NCBI GenBank assembly: GCA_008081305.1 | Contig: VMCP01000017.1 | Coordinates: 1-8,905 of the forward strand | Direction: 5' to 3' | From: Bacteroidota bacterium | GTDB lineage: Bacteria; Bacteroidota; Bacteroidia; NS11-12g; UBA955 | Length of the DNA stretch: 8,905 nucleotides | In this document: one piece after another, positions 7,361 through 8,905 of the stretch | Layout: each line of letters opens with the position of its first letter | Numbering within the stretch: the stretch's first letter is position 1 | Notes under the pieces: model-generated | What the model was told of the DNA's origin: nothing | What the model saw: the letters and a program-made list of their open reading frames with translations, nothing else | Databases searched by the model: none | Translations under genes and position numbers: made by a program

Positions 7361-8347
7361 ATGTCTGAAATAACCCACGAAATATCACTCCAGAACTTTC
7401 AAGAGCAGTTTGAATACGTTTTCCAAAACTATACGAAGCATAATAGAAAAATCGCAGATTATTCCAATATTGTAATCGGTGGGTTAGGAGGCAGTGGAAT
7501 AGGAGGCAGAATTGTAAAATCATACTTCTTCCAGGAAATGCCTGTTCCAGTTGAAGTATTTTCTGACTATCACTTACCGGCTTATGCAAATGAGAATACA
7601 TTGACCATCCTTTGTTCTTACAGCGGAAATACGGAGGAAACGCTCAATATGTTGGCAGAAGCGCAGGAGAAAGAGTGTTCTATAATTTGTATGGCAGCGG
7701 GTGGAAAGTTGATGGAACTTGCAAAGGACAACAACTATCCAACGTACACCATTGCTGAAGGATATCAGCCACGTATGACCCTAGGGTTTGCATTAGCCAA
7801 TTTATTAATGATTCTAGGTGAATTAATTGATAAGGACATGGAGCCTGAGTTGCGTACCGTTCAAAATATGTTTGTTGACCCAGCCAATGCCATGTTACGT
7901 GCTGAGGAAATGCGACAAGCATTTGAGGGTAACATGCATCAATCATTTTTGATTGTTGCGGATGCTGCTTATGAGGCTGTAGCGATCCGAGTGTGTCAAC
8001 AAATCCAAGAAAATGCGAAAGGTGAGGCCTTTATTTCTGTGCTACCTGAAGCCAATCACAATATGATTGAAAGCTACTATGATAAAAGAGATCATAACAT
8101 CATTTTGATGAATAGCGGTAACAATGCTCGTGTAAATGCACGTTTTGATTTTTTGGAGAAATTGCTTGTCGAAAAAGGCAACTCTGTTTACAAGTATCCC
8201 ATCAATGACGCTACCTTGATATCCCTTTTTGAAGTAATCCATGCAACCGATTGGTTGAGTATCTGGGCTTCTGATGAAAAGAAAGTGAATAACATGGAGG
8301 TTGGAATCATCATGGAGTTGAAAGGATTCCTTGCATCCCACACATAA
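7361..8347 (+). CDS. Bifunctional phosphoglucose/phosphomannose isomerase (SIS domain)
   Basis: 328 residues, the usual length of the PGI/PMI family first characterised in archaea, which interconverts fructose 6-phosphate with glucose 6-phosphate and mannose 6-phosphate in the cytoplasm. Two SIS domains are visible. The first has the phosphosugar-binding loop IGGLGGSGIGGR (39-50) and CSYSGNTEET (85-94). PRMTLGF (137-143) carries the Arg that stabilises the reaction intermediate in characterised members. The second has LPEANHN (228-234), and near the end IHATDWLS (293-300) and MELKGFL (318-324). Many relatives read NHNE where this protein reads NHNM, followed by IESY. Bifunctionality is inferred from the family. 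The ATG at 7361 is set by the promoter position. The next gene starts 6 bases after the stop. Confidence 0.88.
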   Translation: MSEITHEISLQNFQEQFEYVFQNYTKHNRKIADYSNIVIGGLGGSGIGGRIVKSYFFQEMPVPVEVFSDYHLPAYANENTLTILCSYSGNTEETLNMLAEAQEKECSIICMAAGGKLMELAKDNNYPTYTIAEGYQPRMTLGFALANLLMILGELIDKDMEPELRTVQNMFVDPANAMLRAEEMRQAFEGNMHQSFLIVADAAYEAVAIRVCQQIQENAKGEAFISVLPEANHNMIESYYDKRDHNIILMNSGNNARVNARFDFLEKLLVEKGNSVYKYPINDATLISLFEVIHATDWLSIWASDEKKVNNMEVGIIMELKGFLASHT

Positions 8348-8353
8348 TTTACA

Positions 8354-8905
8354 ATGAATGAAATTACAGTCACATTTTTAGGAACCGGTACTTCTCAAGG
8401 AGTACCTCCTATTGGCTGTGATTCTGCGGTTTGCCTAAGTAAAAACCCTAAAGACAAACGCTTGCGCACTAGCATTCATTTGTCTTATAACGATAAGAGT
8501 ATTGTCATTGATACTGGTCCGGATTTTAGGTATCAGTTGATCCGTGAAAACATTCACGATGTAGATGCGATATTATTCACGCATGAACATAGGGACCATA
8601 CCGCGGGTTTGGATGATATCAGAGCCATAAATTTCAACCACAACCAAAAGCGTGTTCCGGTCTATTGCCACGATCGAGTATTGAAATCACTGAAAGATCA
8701 GTTTAGTTATATTTTCATGGAAGTACCGTATCCTGGGATTCCACTTGTTGATTTTAATTTGATTGATAAAACGCCATTTTCACTCTTTGGCAAGGAAATT
8801 ATACCTATTGAGGTCATGCATTATAAATTACCTGTTCTAGGATTTCGTATTGGGAATTTTGCGTACATCACCGATGCCAATTATATCTCTGAAGAGGAGA
8901 TGGCA
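8354..8905 (+). CDS. Metallo-beta-lactamase-fold hydrolase, PhnP-like (3' end missing)
   Basis: The first 184 residues are present; the gene runs off the right edge without a stop. The metal-binding motif is complete: THEHRDH with His77, His79, Asp81 and His82. The start FLGTGTSQGVPPIGC (8-22) is typical of the PhnP-like phosphodiesterase branch, as is VIDTGPDFR (51-59). Tyr-Ile-Thr-Asp-Ala (171-175) fits the later metal-ligand Asp174. Relatives usually have Cys-x-Cys-x-x-Cys after the glycine; here it is Cys22, Ser24, Cys27. Close members in Bacteroidota are mostly uncharacterised, and the substrate may be a cyclic phosphate ester, but this is not shown. Six bases separate it from the sugar isomerase and no promoter box intervenes, so the two are probably one operon. 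Confidence 0.88.
   Translation, partial: MNEITVTFLGTGTSQGVPPIGCDSAVCLSKNPKDKRLRTSIHLSYNDKSIVIDTGPDFRYQLIRENIHDVDAILFTHEHRDHTAGLDDIRAINFNHNQKRVPVYCHDRVLKSLKDQFSYIFMEVPYPGIPLVDFNLIDKTPFSLFGKEIIPIEVMHYKLPVLGFRIGNFAYITDANYISEEEMA

Noticed and set aside
7125..7601. 158-residue open frame on the minus strand
   Set aside because: It crosses the end of the PpiD-like gene, the terminator, the promoter and the start of the sugar isomerase; its translation has no recognisable motif and is a shadow of the plus-strand genes.
7680..7946. Minus-strand frame of 88 residues within the sugar isomerase
   Set aside because: It lies fully antisense to a well-supported gene and shows no promoter box or family similarity.

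Overview
The window reads as a chromosomal segment of a Bacteroidota bacterium, most likely from the Flavobacteriia. The reasons are a type III glutamine synthetase, a large periplasmic PpiD/SurA-type isomerase of the form common in this phylum, a secreted protein ending in a type IX secretion-like domain, a bifunctional phosphoglucose/phosphomannose isomerase, no Shine-Dalgarno sites, and four copies of the Bacteroidota promoter box TAnnTTTGY directly upstream of genes. The genus cannot be read from the sequence. All confident genes are on the + strand.

Layout. 1-253 is an upstream region without a confident gene; a short open frame on the minus strand runs off the left edge. 283-2430 is glutamine synthetase III with its own promoter. 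2486-3433 is thioredoxin reductase with its own promoter, followed 26 bases later by a secreted Asp-box beta-propeller protein (3460-5010) that has no visible promoter and is probably co-transcribed. 5103-7256 is a membrane-anchored periplasmic peptidyl-prolyl isomerase with its own promoter, closed by a strong intrinsic terminator at 7275-7304. 7361-8347 is the sugar-phosphate isomerase, with a promoter so close to the ATG that the mRNA may be leaderless. It is followed 6 bases later by a metallo-beta-lactamase-fold hydrolase (8354 onward) that is cut by the right edge.

The genes look like housekeeping functions rather than one system: ammonium assimilation, thiol redox, envelope protein folding, export to the surface and central sugar phosphates. 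I found no mobile element, CRISPR array, tRNA, rRNA or defence cassette, and no convincing undescribed multi-gene system. The points most worth a second look are the secreted propeller protein (a divergent type IX-like tail, nine cysteines, and a position behind thioredoxin reductase), the uniform promoter geometry with possible leaderless translation, and a Cys-to-Ser change in a usually conserved zinc motif of the last gene.
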